Of a stretch of DNA of 64,000 nucleotides, positions 1-8,499 are shown in pieces. The DNA is from Aureispira sp963837355 (lineage in GTDB: Bacteria; Bacteroidota; Bacteroidia; Chitinophagales; Saprospiraceae), in contig CAWIMY010000008.1 of NCBI GenBank assembly GCA_963837355.1, positions 485,798 through 549,797 on the forward strand, in the 5' to 3' direction. A program made the position numbers and the translations under genes. The notes below the pieces were generated by a model. The model worked only from the letters and a program-made list of their open reading frames with translations. It had not been told where the DNA came from and did not search any database. Each line of letters opens with the position of its first letter. Positions within the stretch are counted from its first letter, which is position 1.

Positions 1-431
1 AAGGCCAACCCCACTCCCAAAACAAAATGACAAAGTGCGGTGAAGCGTTTTGTTAAGGAGTATCCTAAAATGACCAAAAGGGCAATCGGTGACAAATAAA
101 AGCAAAGGGGATTGATGAAGTAACAAGTCAGAACGAATAGGATGCAGTTTCCAATAATAAACAACAAAGCATTTGTAGGGGAAATAACCCCCGCAGGAAT
201 CTCTCGTACAGCCGTTCTAGGATTTTTCTTATCAATATCTCGATCAATATAGCGATTAAAGGCCATTGCCGCACTGCGGGCAAAGACCATTACGGCTAAA
301 ATCTTTAAGAATAAGAGCCAAGAGATCACTGCTTCGTCGCTCTGTGTGTTGGCCAAAAAGAAACCAATACAAGCAAAAGGGAGGGCAAAAATAGTGTGGC
401 TGAATTTAATCAACGAGAGGTAGTTTTTCAT
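1..431 (-). CDS. UbiA-family polyprenyltransferase, N-terminal part (runs off window)
   Basis: Integral-membrane prenyltransferase that joins a polyprenyl chain to an aromatic acceptor in quinone synthesis. Reading leftward from the ATG at 431 gives an uninterrupted frame to the window edge (about 143 residues). It contains the Mg-pyrophosphate motif NRYIDRDID (N-x3-D-x3-D) followed by KNPRTAVREIP, and later YSLTKRFT, all typical of UbiA-like enzymes rather than MenA. Several hydrophobic segments are visible. The C-terminal half, with the second Asp-rich motif, lies outside the window. The acceptor cannot be read from sequence; because Bacteroidota use menaquinone, the 'UbiA-like' class (possibly futalosine-type or menaquinone related) is more likely than true ubiquinone synthesis. 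A hairpin at 468-497 separates it from the gene upstream. Confidence 0.85.
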   Translation of the reverse strand, partial: MKNYLSLIKFSHTIFALPFACIGFFLANTQSDEAVISWLLFLKILAVMVFARSAAMAFNRYIDRDIDKKNPRTAVREIPAGVISPTNALLFIIGNCILFVLTCYFINPLCFYLSPIALLVILGYSLTKRFTALCHFVLGVGLA

Positions 432-467
432 AAAATAGCTAAGAAACATAAGGAGGGGAAGAAAAAA

Positions 468-497
468 CCTCTGTAATCCAAAAGTGGACTACAGAGG
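468..497 (-). terminator. Hairpin terminator after the DUF1573 gene
   Basis: Inverted repeat CCTCTGTA...TACAGAGG with an 11-12 bp stem. On the minus strand it is followed at once by a run of six T. It should end leftward transcription from the DUF1573 gene, only 37 bp before the UbiA start codon. Confidence 0.75.
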
Positions 498-526
498 CTA
501 TAGCATATTATTGGTAAGAAGAACGA

Positions 527-1105
527 TTATTCTCCTCCTTCTAAAGCAATAACGTCAGAACTGATGGTCAACATCGTGTTGGCAGGCTCTGTGTTTGCTG
601 TAATAGTAACCGTTTTGTTTTGCTTTCCTTTTTTACCTTTAGAATCAAATTTAACTTTGATTTCGCCCTCTTCGCCTGGAGCGATAGGATCGCGTGGCCA
701 TTCGGGAACGGTACAACCACAGCTACCTCTCGCATTGCTAATTGTCAAGGGGTTGTCGCTGGTGTTGGTGAATTTAAAAACGTGCTCTACTTTGTCTCCT
801 TCTTCTAACGTGCCAAAATCAAACGCATTTTCGTTGAAAGAAATTTGAGCAGCAGTAGCAGGATCAACAACAGGCTGTATCGGTTGTGTACTGGCATCAA
901 TAGGCTTGATGGCAGGTTGTCCTGTAGCGGGATTAATGCTGGCGTTGCTGGTATTGGCAACAGGCGTAACGGGGGCACTAAGTGCGCGCGTTGCTGCTAG
1001 AGTGCTAGAAGGGGCACCACCTGCAAAAACATTGTACGTTAAGATTAGTAACCAAACGGTCATTACCGCCATTCCACCTAAAATTAGATTTTCCTTGTTT
1101 TCCAT
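527..1105 (-). CDS. DUF1573 domain secreted/anchored protein
   Basis: 192-residue protein of unknown function. Residues about 8-28 form one hydrophobic segment (signal anchor or signal peptide). A low-complexity Ala/Thr/Pro linker follows to about residue 85, then a DUF1573 immunoglobulin-like domain: FDFGTLEEGDKVEHVFKFTN, the invariant Gly-Ser-Cys-Gly-Cys-Thr-Val-Pro-Glu-Trp segment, and APGEEGEIKVKF. The GSCGCT-P-W core is the family hallmark. DUF1573 proteins are abundant in Bacteroidota envelopes, and no enzymatic role is known to me. It has its own terminator downstream and a candidate promoter at 1193-1200 on the minus strand. Confidence 0.85.
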   Translation of the reverse strand: MENKENLILGGMAVMTVWLLILTYNVFAGGAPSSTLAATRALSAPVTPVANTSNASINPATGQPAIKPIDASTQPIQPVVDPATAAQISFNENAFDFGTLEEGDKVEHVFKFTNTSDNPLTISNARGSCGCTVPEWPRDPIAPGEEGEIKVKFDSKGKKGKQNKTVTITANTEPANTMLTISSDVIALEGGE

Positions 1106-1415
1106 TGTATTTAATGTGATAGTTTTGTAATAGAAGTTAACGCCTGACTGTTTCTACCTATTAATTGGTATTAAAATCGGTTACGCATAGAACAAAAATA
1201 CGGCAATTTTCTTAACTATAAAAATAGTTGCTCCGATTCTTAACGGTTTTTAACCCTTCATTTGGTAAAGAAGTGGTTTTAATTTATAAAAACGACAATT
1301 TGGTCGGTCAAGCAAATTTTGCGACATTTACTAAGCGCAGCCTTTTTCAGTATGTTTGAATTATCTTGAAAGAGTGCCAGCGATTATTTTATCACTATAA
1401 ATTACAACGAACATT
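1106..1415. promoter_or_regulatory. Divergent intergenic region with two -7 elements
   Basis: A 310-bp AT-rich gap between the leftward DUF1573 gene and rightward fumC. For fumC, TATGTTTG at 1351-1358 matches the Bacteroidota -7 consensus TAnnTTTG and would start transcription about 50 bases before the ATG; no well-spaced TTG is seen. For DUF1573, the minus strand carries TATTTTTG at 1200-1193, also without a clean -33 TTG. A 16-base palindrome (AACTATAAAAATAGTT, 1214-1229) lies just upstream of the leftward -7 site and could be an operator. Nothing else is seen. Confidence 0.45.
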
Positions 1416-2810
1416 ATGGCTTTTCGTAAAGAGAAGGACTCTATTGGGTACATTGATGTACCTGCTGATAAATATTGGGCAGCACAAACGCAGCGCTCCC
1501 TAGAAAATTTCAAAATTGGCGGTCAAGCGATGCCGCGAGAAGTCATTCGCGCCTTTGCGATTCTAAAAAAAGCGGCGGCACAAACCAATGCAGAATTGGG
1601 CGTGTTGGACGCGAGCAAGGCAGCGTTGATTGGGCGTGTATGCGATGAGATTTTGGAAGGCAAACTGGACGATCAATTTCCATTGGTAGTTTGGCAAACA
1701 GGTTCGGGGACACAATCGAACATGAATGTCAACGAAGTGATTGCCAACCGTGCGCACGTTTTACAAGGCGGCGATTTGCTGGATGAGAAGAAAACCATCC
1801 ATCCAAACGACGATGTTAATAAATCGCAGTCTTCCAACGATACGTTTCCCACTGCGATGCACATTGCTGCTTACCAAAAGGTTGTAGACACTACGTTGCC
1901 TGGGATCAAAGCCTTGCGGGATACCTTGGCTCAAAAATCGACGGATTACAAAGATGTGGTAAAAATTGGCCGCACACACTTTATGGATGCTACACCCGTA
2001 ACGGTAGGGCAGGAGTTGTCGGGTTTTGTGGCTCAACTCAACCATGCTACGAGAGCGATCAACCACACCTTGGAACATTTGTCCGAATTAGCATTGGGAG
2101 GGACTGCTGTGGGAACAGGCCTTAATACGCCAAAAGGCTATGCCAAATTGGTGGCGCAAAAAATAGCCGACCTATCGGGTTTGCCTTTTGTGACCGCAGA
2201 AAACAAATTTGAAGCTTTGGCAGCACACGATGCTATCGTAGAAACCCACGGCGCGCTAAAAACGGCGGCTGTTTCTTTGATGAAAATTGGCAATGATATT
2301 AGAATGCTGGCTTCTGGGCCGCGTTGTGGTATTGGTGAATATCTTATTCCTGCCAATGAGCCAGGGTCTTCTATTATGCCTGGAAAGGTCAATCCTACCC
2401 AATCTGAAGCCTTGACCATGGCTATGGCACAAGTGGCGGGCAACGATGTAGCGATTAATATTGGTGGAATGACAGGGCAGTTTCAGTTGAATGTCTTTAA
2501 GCCGATGATGATTTATAATTTCTTGATATCGGCACAATTGATTGGTGATGCTTGCGCTAGTTTTAATACAAATTGTGCTGTTGGGTTAGAGCCTAATAGA
2601 GAAGTGATCAAAGAAAACCTCAACAATTCGTTGATGTTAGTTACTGCTTTGAATACAAAAATTGGTTATGATAAGGCTTCTAAGATTGCGAAGAAAGCGT
2701 ATGAGGAAGGCAGTACCCTTAAAGCAGCAGGCTTAGCGTTGGGGTATTTAACCGAAGAAGAGTTTGACGAATGGGTACGCCCTGAAGATATGATTGGCGG
2801 CTTGGATTAA
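1416..2810 (+). CDS. fumC: Class II fumarate hydratase
   Basis: Converts fumarate and L-malate reversibly in the cytosolic TCA cycle. It is the iron-free, homotetrameric class II enzyme. At 464 residues it has the usual FumC length. Visible landmarks are SGTQSNMNVNEVIANRA near residue 97, HPNDDVNKSQSSNDTFPTAM near 128, GRTHFMDATPVTVGQE near 185 (catalytic His region) and the mobile signature loop GSSIMPGKVNPTQSEA near 317, which carries the catalytic Ser. The frame is open throughout. It is monocistronic in appearance: its own -7 element lies 57 bases upstream and a strong hairpin follows at 2909-2934. Confidence 0.97.
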   Translation: MAFRKEKDSIGYIDVPADKYWAAQTQRSLENFKIGGQAMPREVIRAFAILKKAAAQTNAELGVLDASKAALIGRVCDEILEGKLDDQFPLVVWQTGSGTQSNMNVNEVIANRAHVLQGGDLLDEKKTIHPNDDVNKSQSSNDTFPTAMHIAAYQKVVDTTLPGIKALRDTLAQKSTDYKDVVKIGRTHFMDATPVTVGQELSGFVAQLNHATRAINHTLEHLSELALGGTAVGTGLNTPKGYAKLVAQKIADLSGLPFVTAENKFEALAAHDAIVETHGALKTAAVSLMKIGNDIRMLASGPRCGIGEYLIPANEPGSSIMPGKVNPTQSEALTMAMAQVAGNDVAINIGGMTGQFQLNVFKPMMIYNFLISAQLIGDACASFNTNCAVGLEPNREVIKENLNNSLMLVTALNTKIGYDKASKIAKKAYEEGSTLKAAGLALGYLTEEEFDEWVRPEDMIGGLD

Positions 2811-2908
2811 GGCGTTGTTGCTCTTGGAGGGTATTTATTGCACTAGTTGTCGGCTTTGCTAGAACTGCTGTAGCACCTTGACCAATGAGTGTTATAGACA
2901 ATAAAGAA

Positions 2909-2934
2909 GGGCTTTCGGAATATCCCGAAAGCCC
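2909..2934. terminator. Bidirectional terminator between fumC and the convergent adhesin gene
   Basis: Perfect 10-bp stem GGGCTTTCGG/CCGAAAGCCC followed by TTTTT on the plus strand and by T-rich sequence on the minus strand. It serves fumC and the convergent gene ending at 2961. Confidence 0.85.
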
Positions 2935-2960
2935 TTTTTCTATTTCAAATACAGCAAAGT

Positions 2961-5900
2961 TTATTTGCTAATAATCAATTTAGTAGATTTTAGAATCTTA
3001 CCATTTTGATCTTTTAGTAAAACAAAGTAAGTGCTGTTGGCCCAATTGCTAACAGGGATTTCTAGGCTGCCTGTTGCTTCGTTAGAGTTTTGGCTGTAAA
3101 CTAATTTGCCATTACCACTAATAACGCTCACTTGAACAGTTTTAGAAACAGTACGGTACCGTACTTGTACGATGCTAGAAGCTGGATTCGGATTAACGTC
3201 CAAGGTGATAGGGGTAGTCGTAGTCACGTTGGCACGCTCTAGGATTCCTCCTCCATCATCGTCATTGTCGTCGTCATCATCATCGTCGTCATCATTACAA
3301 CCAGCTAAAAGGAAGCTAGTAGAACAATCAGCGCTACAACCATTGGCATCCGTTACGTTGACTACAAATTGACCAGCATTTAAACCAGTGAAGGTACCAG
3401 TAACGTTGGAGTAATTAGCAGGAGCCGTAAAGTTGGCCAAATTGAACGTGTAAGGAGTAGAACCACCAGTTGCTGTCAAGACAGCAGAACCGTCGCTACC
3501 TACACAAGTTTCGTCTGTAGTAGAAACTAAGGTTACGCTAACTGGAGCTGGATCGGCTACGGTTACCGTTACTACATCCGTACAACCATTAGCAGCTGTC
3601 AACGTAGCAGCGTAAGTACCTGCACACAAATCAGTAATAGTAGCAGTAGTGGCACCGTTATCCCAAGCGACCGTATAACCATTAGAATCTACAGTAGAAA
3701 CCGTTGCTGTTCCGTCACAGTCACCAACACAACTTGGAGAAGTGCTGTTACCCATACCAACGATACCTGGAACGTCAGGAATAGTGAAATTGCTAGCTTG
3801 TGTACAACCGTTAGCATCAATAACGCTAAAGTTATAAGTACCAGGTGCTAGGTTGTTAAAGGTCGCACTAGTTTGAGACTGACCATTGATAGCATAAGTA
3901 TAAGCACTTGTACCACCTGCTGCTGTTAACGTAATGCTACCATTTACCTGACCACAAGTAGCCGCGTCAATGTTTGTAGCCGTCAATTGAAGGGCAGTAG
4001 GCTCATTGATTGTTACAGCAGTAGAGCCTGTGCAACCATTTCCGTCTGTTACATCAACCGTATAAGTACCTGCCGCTAAACCATCAAAGTTACCAGTAGT
4101 TTGCGTGGTAACACCACCGTCGATAGAGTAAGAGTAGATAGGTAGACCGTTGGCAACAGTAGCCACGATAGAACCTGTGTTGTCGCCATTACAAGCGGCA
4201 TCTTGACTGTTCGCTGCTACCATTAAAGTAACAATACTATCAGGAATAGTGAACGTCGTATCGTATACACAGTAGGCTTCATCGCAAACGCGGAAGTTGT
4301 AAGTGCCTGCTGCTAAGCTGTCAAATGTTGGGCTAGCTTGTGATACCCCATTGATGTAGTACAAGAAAGCACCTGTTCCACCTGAAGCAGACAAGGTAAT
4401 ACTACCATTGTTGTTGCCACAAATAGCAGCCATAATACTGGCAATAGAAATCTGGATAGGATCTGGCTCTGTAATCGTAGCCGTTGTTGTTGCAGTACAA
4501 CCATTGGCATCCATTACTACTACGGTGTAAGTCCCAGCAGATAAGAAGTCAAAGTTATTGTTGGCTACAAAGGTGTTACCACCATCTATAGAATACAAGA
4601 AAGGAGCGGTGCCACCTGTAGCGGTAACATCGATCATACCTGACAAATTGGTAGAATCTTGTGTATCAATAGAGTTAGAAGGACAATCTACATTGTCAGC
4701 TACTGCTGTTACGCCCAAGGTCACGACATTACCATCAATAGTAAAGGTTTGACCGGTGCAAGAAGGGGTACAACCATTGGCATCTGTTACCCAAATCGTA
4801 TAGTTTCCTGCTGTTAAGCCTGTGAAAATACCATCCGTGTTGTTGTAGAACATACCAGTTGACCAGTTGACCACTTGGTAGTTGTAAGGGGCTACCCCAC
4901 TGCTGGCTACAATAGTAGCCGTTCCGTCGCTGCTGTCACAGGCTAGGTCAGTCGTACCGACTAACATGACCATGAGAGAATCGCAAGAAGGCGGTGGAGG
5001 AGGAGGTAGAGTAACATTAATAGTATAGGTGTAGGTGTTCTGACCAATGATAGGGCAGAAATTATCTACTACCGTAGCCGTAAAGGTATTGGCACCCGCA
5101 TCAGCTGCAGTAGGTGTCCAACAGAACGTACCTGTTGCACGAGGAGTACCCGCAGTCGTGAAGGTCGCTCCAGCAATACCATTGTTCCAGGTAACGGTTG
5201 TTGTTTGGTTGGCATCTTGATCGCTAGAAACAACATCAAAACACAATGGTGTACCCGCTTCTACGGTAGCGGTAAAGTCGTTCGTACCATCCACACCACT
5301 CAAAACGGGCATGTTGTTAGAACAAGGAACCGCCGTAAATTGAATGTCGCGTACTACTTGTCCGATGGCTACGCCATTTCTGAACTCTTGTACGGCAACA
5401 CACAAAACACCTACTTGTGCCACTGTTGGAGTAAACGTAATGGCACCTGTGTTCGGATCAATTGTTAGACCAGTAGCAGCTAAGGGGTTGGTTGCACTGA
5501 ATCCAGCACCATATCCTACAGGAACATTAGCACTAGAATAACAATCTACGAAAGAGTAGCTCAAGCTATCTCCATCTACATCCGTAGCCCCGTGGTTATA
5601 AAACACAGGCTGTCCAACACACCCAAAAGGTACAGGGTTGTTCGTAAAAATAGGAGAATTGTTACAAAGGTTAGAATTAGAAAGATTCGCTTCTATGTAA
5701 ATTCTGTCCGATAGAGGCGTGTTGAGCGTCGTAATTGCTCCATTACGACAACAGATAGTATTGCTCAACGTGATGTTGGAGCAGTTGCTAGGCAGTGTCA
5801 AGATACCTTCGTAGGTGTACTTCTCAATGCCAAAAATGCCATTGCCACCATTGCAAGCAGAGCCGACAATACCTGGACAAGAAGGGGTGATTTCTTCTAC

Positions 5901-6149
5901 CGTGGGATTGCTCAAAGTAATGCTGCCTGTACCACAAGATCCCGTCCAATTGACGACATTGTTGGGTTGTGGGGAAATACCATTACAATCACGGTAAAAG
6001 GTTAATGTGACGCGGTATTGATCGTTACCTATACAACTGTAGGTTAGATCCATACCCATAGCATGGGTCGCTTGGGCATTCTGCGAACAGAGTAGTAAAC
6101 AGCTCAATAAACAGAGCCATTGCCAATGCCTGGTTAATAATTTAATCAT
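2961..6149 (-). CDS. Secreted SprB-repeat surface protein with T9SS type A sorting domain
   Basis: Large cell-surface protein exported by the type IX system. The frame extends upstream to 6224, but the ATG at 6149 directly precedes a clean signal peptide (Lys-rich n-region, Trp/Leu/Cys core, AQA cleavage region), so about 1062 residues are expected. The mature N-terminus (THAMGMDLTYSCIGNDQYR...) is a Bacteroidota module shared with adhesin 2 at 50 kb. Residues about 110-385 hold cadherin/Ig-like segments. From about 386 to 930 there are repeated SprB modules, each with a CxGxxDG start, a GGTxxYxY core and a final GTYxVxVxDxNGC. A poly-Asp stretch (about residues 951-965) precedes the C-terminal type A sorting domain (NPNPASS..., ending in KSTKLIISK). 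Adhesion is inferred from family; no ligand is suggested. Confidence 0.85.
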   Translation of the reverse strand: MIKLLTRHWQWLCLLSCLLLCSQNAQATHAMGMDLTYSCIGNDQYRVTLTFYRDCNGISPQPNNVVNWTGSCGTGSITLSNPTVEEITPSCPGIVGSACNGGNGIFGIEKYTYEGILTLPSNCSNITLSNTICCRNGAITTLNTPLSDRIYIEANLSNSNLCNNSPIFTNNPVPFGCVGQPVFYNHGATDVDGDSLSYSFVDCYSSANVPVGYGAGFSATNPLAATGLTIDPNTGAITFTPTVAQVGVLCVAVQEFRNGVAIGQVVRDIQFTAVPCSNNMPVLSGVDGTNDFTATVEAGTPLCFDVVSSDQDANQTTTVTWNNGIAGATFTTAGTPRATGTFCWTPTAADAGANTFTATVVDNFCPIIGQNTYTYTINVTLPPPPPPSCDSLMVMLVGTTDLACDSSDGTATIVASSGVAPYNYQVVNWSTGMFYNNTDGIFTGLTAGNYTIWVTDANGCTPSCTGQTFTIDGNVVTLGVTAVADNVDCPSNSIDTQDSTNLSGMIDVTATGGTAPFLYSIDGGNTFVANNNFDFLSAGTYTVVVMDANGCTATTTATITEPDPIQISIASIMAAICGNNNGSITLSASGGTGAFLYYINGVSQASPTFDSLAAGTYNFRVCDEAYCVYDTTFTIPDSIVTLMVAANSQDAACNGDNTGSIVATVANGLPIYSYSIDGGVTTQTTGNFDGLAAGTYTVDVTDGNGCTGSTAVTINEPTALQLTATNIDAATCGQVNGSITLTAAGGTSAYTYAINGQSQTSATFNNLAPGTYNFSVIDANGCTQASNFTIPDVPGIVGMGNSTSPSCVGDCDGTATVSTVDSNGYTVAWDNGATTATITDLCAGTYAATLTAANGCTDVVTVTVADPAPVSVTLVSTTDETCVGSDGSAVLTATGGSTPYTFNLANFTAPANYSNVTGTFTGLNAGQFVVNVTDANGCSADCSTSFLLAGCNDDDDDDDDDNDDDGGGILERANVTTTTPITLDVNPNPASSIVQVRYRTVSKTVQVSVISGNGKLVYSQNSNEATGSLEIPVSNWANSTYFVLLKDQNGKILKSTKLIISK

Positions 6150-6481
6150 AAAACTTGTAATTAAGGAGGTTGAAAAAGGATTAAATGTGAAAAAAAAGTT
6201 GGGGGATAGTGAGCCTAAATTCACTATAAAAGCTGTCTATCAGGCTCTTATAAATTAAGAACGTGAAAGAAGTGTTAAATGTACGGCTCTATCTCAATAA
6301 AAACAAGATTTTATTGTTTAAATGCGCAATTAGATGGATCAACAGTATAGTTAGATTGCAAAATAACAAGCAAGATATTTTTTGGCATGTGTATGTTGCT
6401 CTCTTTTAATAAGTGTTAGTGAAATACCTGTTGTTAAGTTGAAAGGGTAGAGGGAATTTTAGCCGTAAGGGGACAAAAAAA

Positions 6482-6510
6482 ATAGTTCAGAGTAGGTGAC
6501 TCTGAACTAT
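6482..6510 (-). terminator. Orphan leftward terminator hairpin
   Basis: ATAGTTCAGAGT and ACTCTGAACTAT form a perfect 12-bp stem with a 5-base loop. Seven T follow on the minus strand, with none on the plus strand. No minus-strand gene lies immediately to its right. It sits 333 bases upstream of the adhesin start codon at 6149, so it may be a leader attenuator or the end of an unannotated small RNA. Confidence 0.6.
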
Positions 6511-6860
6511 CGTCTAAATCTTGTAGGTCTGGTTAAAACTTACTAGAAATTTGGTTATGCGTTCGTTACTACAATAAACGCAAGAAAAGGGTCAAAAAGT
6601 TTGCGGCAAGTTGTTAAGCATAGTTTAAAACTAAGGGGCAAATCGTTCCTGAAAATACCTTGTTTCAACAAGTAGAAGACTTAGAGTAGCTCTTTTTGTT
6701 CATAAAAAACCTTTTTCTGTTGAAACTCAAAAAAAAACTAAAAAATAGTAAAATATTTTTAAACGCCTCAACAGACTGTTTTATAATTACTTACAAGGGT
6801 TTTAGGTGTAGGTACATGTATTGTTGTTTATATTTTGCCGCTTAAAAGTTAAACAGCAAT

Positions 6861-6900
6861 TTGCTTTTTGTTTAATTAAGAACTATCTTTGTTTAAACAA
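6861..6900 (+). promoter_or_regulatory. Promoter of sigma gene 1 with TTTGTTTAAACAA element
   Basis: TTG at 6861-6863, a 20-base spacer, and TATCTTTG at 6884-6891, matching the Bacteroidota -33/-7 consensus. The spacer carries TTTTTGTTTAA, and a palindromic TTGTTTAAACAA overlaps the end of the -7 box. Confidence 0.8.
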
Positions 6901-6941
6901 GCAGAGAAGGCAATATTGCTGGTGCAAAAAAAATTACGAAC

Positions 6942-7469
6942 ATGTCTACAATCAACTTCAGCACTGAAATTTATAAGTTAGAACATATTCTAACCAACTT
7001 CGCCCTAAAGCTGACGCGCAACATGGAAGATGCAAAAGATTTGTATCAAGAGACGGCTTACAGAGCCTTAGTCAACCAGGACAAATTTAGAGTAGGGACG
7101 AATATTAAGGCATGGATGTTTACGATCATGCGCAATATCTTTATCAACAACTACCGCAAGAAAATCAAGAAGAACACCATCTTGGATTCTACGGACAACC
7201 AATATTATCTAAACTCAGGAGGTCCTGCTATTTTAAATGATGCAGATTCCTCTATGATGATGACGGAACTTAAAGAAATCGTCAATAAATTAGAAGACAA
7301 TACTAGAGTACCTTTTTTGATGCACTACTACGGGTACAAGTACCAAGAAATAGCGGATCAATTGGATTTGCCTTTAGGAACGATTAAGAGTCGTATCTTC
7401 TTTGCCAGAAAAGAACTTAAAGCTAATGTATTAGCCAATTACCCTGGTGCTATTGAGCGCTCGGCATAG
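6942..7469 (+). CDS. ECF-type RNA polymerase sigma factor, paralogue 1
   Basis: A 175-residue sigma-70 family protein of ECF build, with sigma2 and sigma4 only. Sigma2 covers about residues 10-75: DAKDLYQETAYRAL, then GTNIKAWMFTIMRNIFINNYRKK, the -10 melting/binding segment. The linker KKNTILDSTDNQYYLNSGGP follows. Sigma4 spans about 118-170, with the helix-turn-helix YKYQEIADQLDLPLGTIKSRIFFARKELK. It directs RNA polymerase to a specific promoter set, which the sequence does not reveal. It is the first of five tandem paralogues. No anti-sigma gene or membrane partner is adjacent. It has its own promoter and its own terminator at 7530-7559, so it is a single-gene unit. Confidence 0.9.
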   Translation: MSTINFSTEIYKLEHILTNFALKLTRNMEDAKDLYQETAYRALVNQDKFRVGTNIKAWMFTIMRNIFINNYRKKIKKNTILDSTDNQYYLNSGGPAILNDADSSMMMTELKEIVNKLEDNTRVPFLMHYYGYKYQEIADQLDLPLGTIKSRIFFARKELKANVLANYPGAIERSA

Positions 7470-7529
7470 AACTAGCCGTTTTCAAAAACGTTGCTATACG
7501 ATAAACAGAAAGGTTATTTAATGTAATAG

Positions 7530-7559
7530 AATGCCTCTTGTCTTTGGACAAGGGGCATT
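7530..7559 (+). terminator. Terminator after sigma gene 1
   Basis: AATGCC..CTTGTC pairs with GACAAG..GGCATT around a TTTG loop, followed by a T-rich stretch. It lies 61 bases after the stop codon. Confidence 0.7.
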
Positions 7560-7653
7560 TCTATTTATGTGGAAACGAATTAGTTTCTTGCGTTTTATGG
7601 TCAAAATATTGCCATACCGTTGAATAGGTCAATTATTGATAAAACACTTCTAT

Positions 7654-7713
7654 CTGCTAAATGCTTGTTTATTAGCAGGTTATATTTTTAAAGGACTTTT
7701 TTGTCCTTTTTTT
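7654..7713 (+). terminator. Second hairpin pair and T-tail between sigma genes 1 and 2
   Basis: CTGCTAA...TTAGCAG (7654-7678) is followed by AAAGGAC-TTTTTT-GTCCTTT (7690-7709) and a T run, a textbook intrinsic terminator. Gene 1 already has a terminator 130 bases earlier, so this one may end a small RNA or read-through transcript. It lies 35 bases before the promoter of sigma gene 2. Confidence 0.6.
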
Positions 7714-7747
7714 GTTTAGTTTATTGCTAATAAAAGCTCTACAAAAA

Positions 7748-7784
7748 TTGCTTTTTGTTTAAGCATCGTCTATATTTGATTCAA
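7748..7784 (+). promoter_or_regulatory. Promoter of sigma gene 2
   Basis: TTG at 7748-7750, a spacer of exactly 20 bases containing TTTTTGTTTAA, and TATATTTG at 7771-7778 followed by ATTCAACAAAAGG. The dyad TTTGATTCAACAAA is a variant of the TTTGTTTAAACAAA element seen in the sister promoters. Confidence 0.8.
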
Positions 7785-7828
7785 CAAAAGGAGAGTAATT
7801 TTGCTCAAAAACAGAAAACTATACAATT

Positions 7829-8356
7829 ATGTCTAAGATTGATTTTAGTAGCGAAGTATCTAAGTTGGAAGGTGTACTTTTGAATTTTGCATTCAAACTT
7901 ACACGTAACAAGGAAGAGTCTAAGGATCTTTATCAGGAAACGGCATATAGAGCACTGGTAAATAAGGACAAATTCCGTGAAGGGACAAACATGAAAGCAT
8001 GGCTGTTCACGATTATGCGTAATATCTTTATTAACAACTACCGCAAGAAAGTCAAGAAGAACACCATTCTTGATTCTACCGAGAACCAATTTTACCTCAA
8101 TTCCGCTGGTCCCGCCATTGCTAATGGCGCTAATTCCTCTATTATGATGAATGAGCTACAGGAGATGGTCAACCGTTTGGATGAAAGTATTAGAAGTCCT
8201 TTTATGCTGCATTATTACGGGTATAAATACCAAGAAATTGCCGATCAATTGGAGTTGCCATTGGGAACAATTAAAAGTAGAATTTTCTTCGCCAGAAAAG
8301 AATTAAAAAGCGCTGTTATGAAGAGCTATAAAGGTGTACTCAACAGAACAGCATAG
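7829..8356 (+). CDS. ECF-type RNA polymerase sigma factor, paralogue 2
   Basis: A 175-residue sister of paralogue 1 with the same architecture. Sigma2 has ESKDLYQETAYRALVNKDKF and MKAWLFTIMRNIFINNYRKK. The conserved linker is KKNTILDSTENQFYLNSAGP. Sigma4 has YKYQEIADQLELPLGTIKSRIFFARKELK. Differences from paralogue 1 cluster near the N-terminus, in the stretch before sigma4 (about residues 100-120) and at the extreme C-terminus; the DNA-binding helices are almost unchanged. The two probably recognise the same or overlapping promoters, which suggests dosage or conditional redundancy rather than different regulons (inference). It is single-gene, ended by the very strong hairpin at 8413-8456. 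Confidence 0.9.
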   Translation: MSKIDFSSEVSKLEGVLLNFAFKLTRNKEESKDLYQETAYRALVNKDKFREGTNMKAWLFTIMRNIFINNYRKKVKKNTILDSTENQFYLNSAGPAIANGANSSIMMNELQEMVNRLDESIRSPFMLHYYGYKYQEIADQLELPLGTIKSRIFFARKELKSAVMKSYKGVLNRTA

Positions 8357-8412
8357 TGGTTTTTGATAAGGTGTAAGGCATAAACAAAAACACCTTAAAA
8401 ATATAACTTATC

Positions 8413-8456
8413 AAAAAAGCCCCCGCTCAAATCTAAAGTTGAACGGGGGCTTTTTT
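8413..8456 (+). terminator. Strong terminator after sigma gene 2
   Basis: AAAAAAGCCCCCG...CGGGGGCTTTTTT: a GC-rich stem flanked by A and T runs, so it can work in both directions. Confidence 0.9.
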
Positions 8457-8499
8457 GAGCTTACACATAGCCTGAAGTGAAGCGCAAAAGAACCTATTT

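Larger units (their letters stand above)
6225..6941. other. 717-bp AT-rich spacer ahead of the sigma-factor array
   Basis: No convincing gene. It holds a 12-bp perfect hairpin at 6482-6510 that is a terminator only for leftward transcription, a palindrome CTTGTTTCAACAAG at 6659-6672 resembling the elements in the sigma promoters, and the promoter of the first sigma gene at 6861-6891. Oligo-A and oligo-T tracts are frequent. Confidence 0.6.

Noticed and set aside
3172..5997. Plus-strand open frames over the 2961-6149 adhesin
   Set aside because: Antisense frames with Ser/Val-rich or random composition, explained by the repeated codons of the adhesin; no start context or homology.
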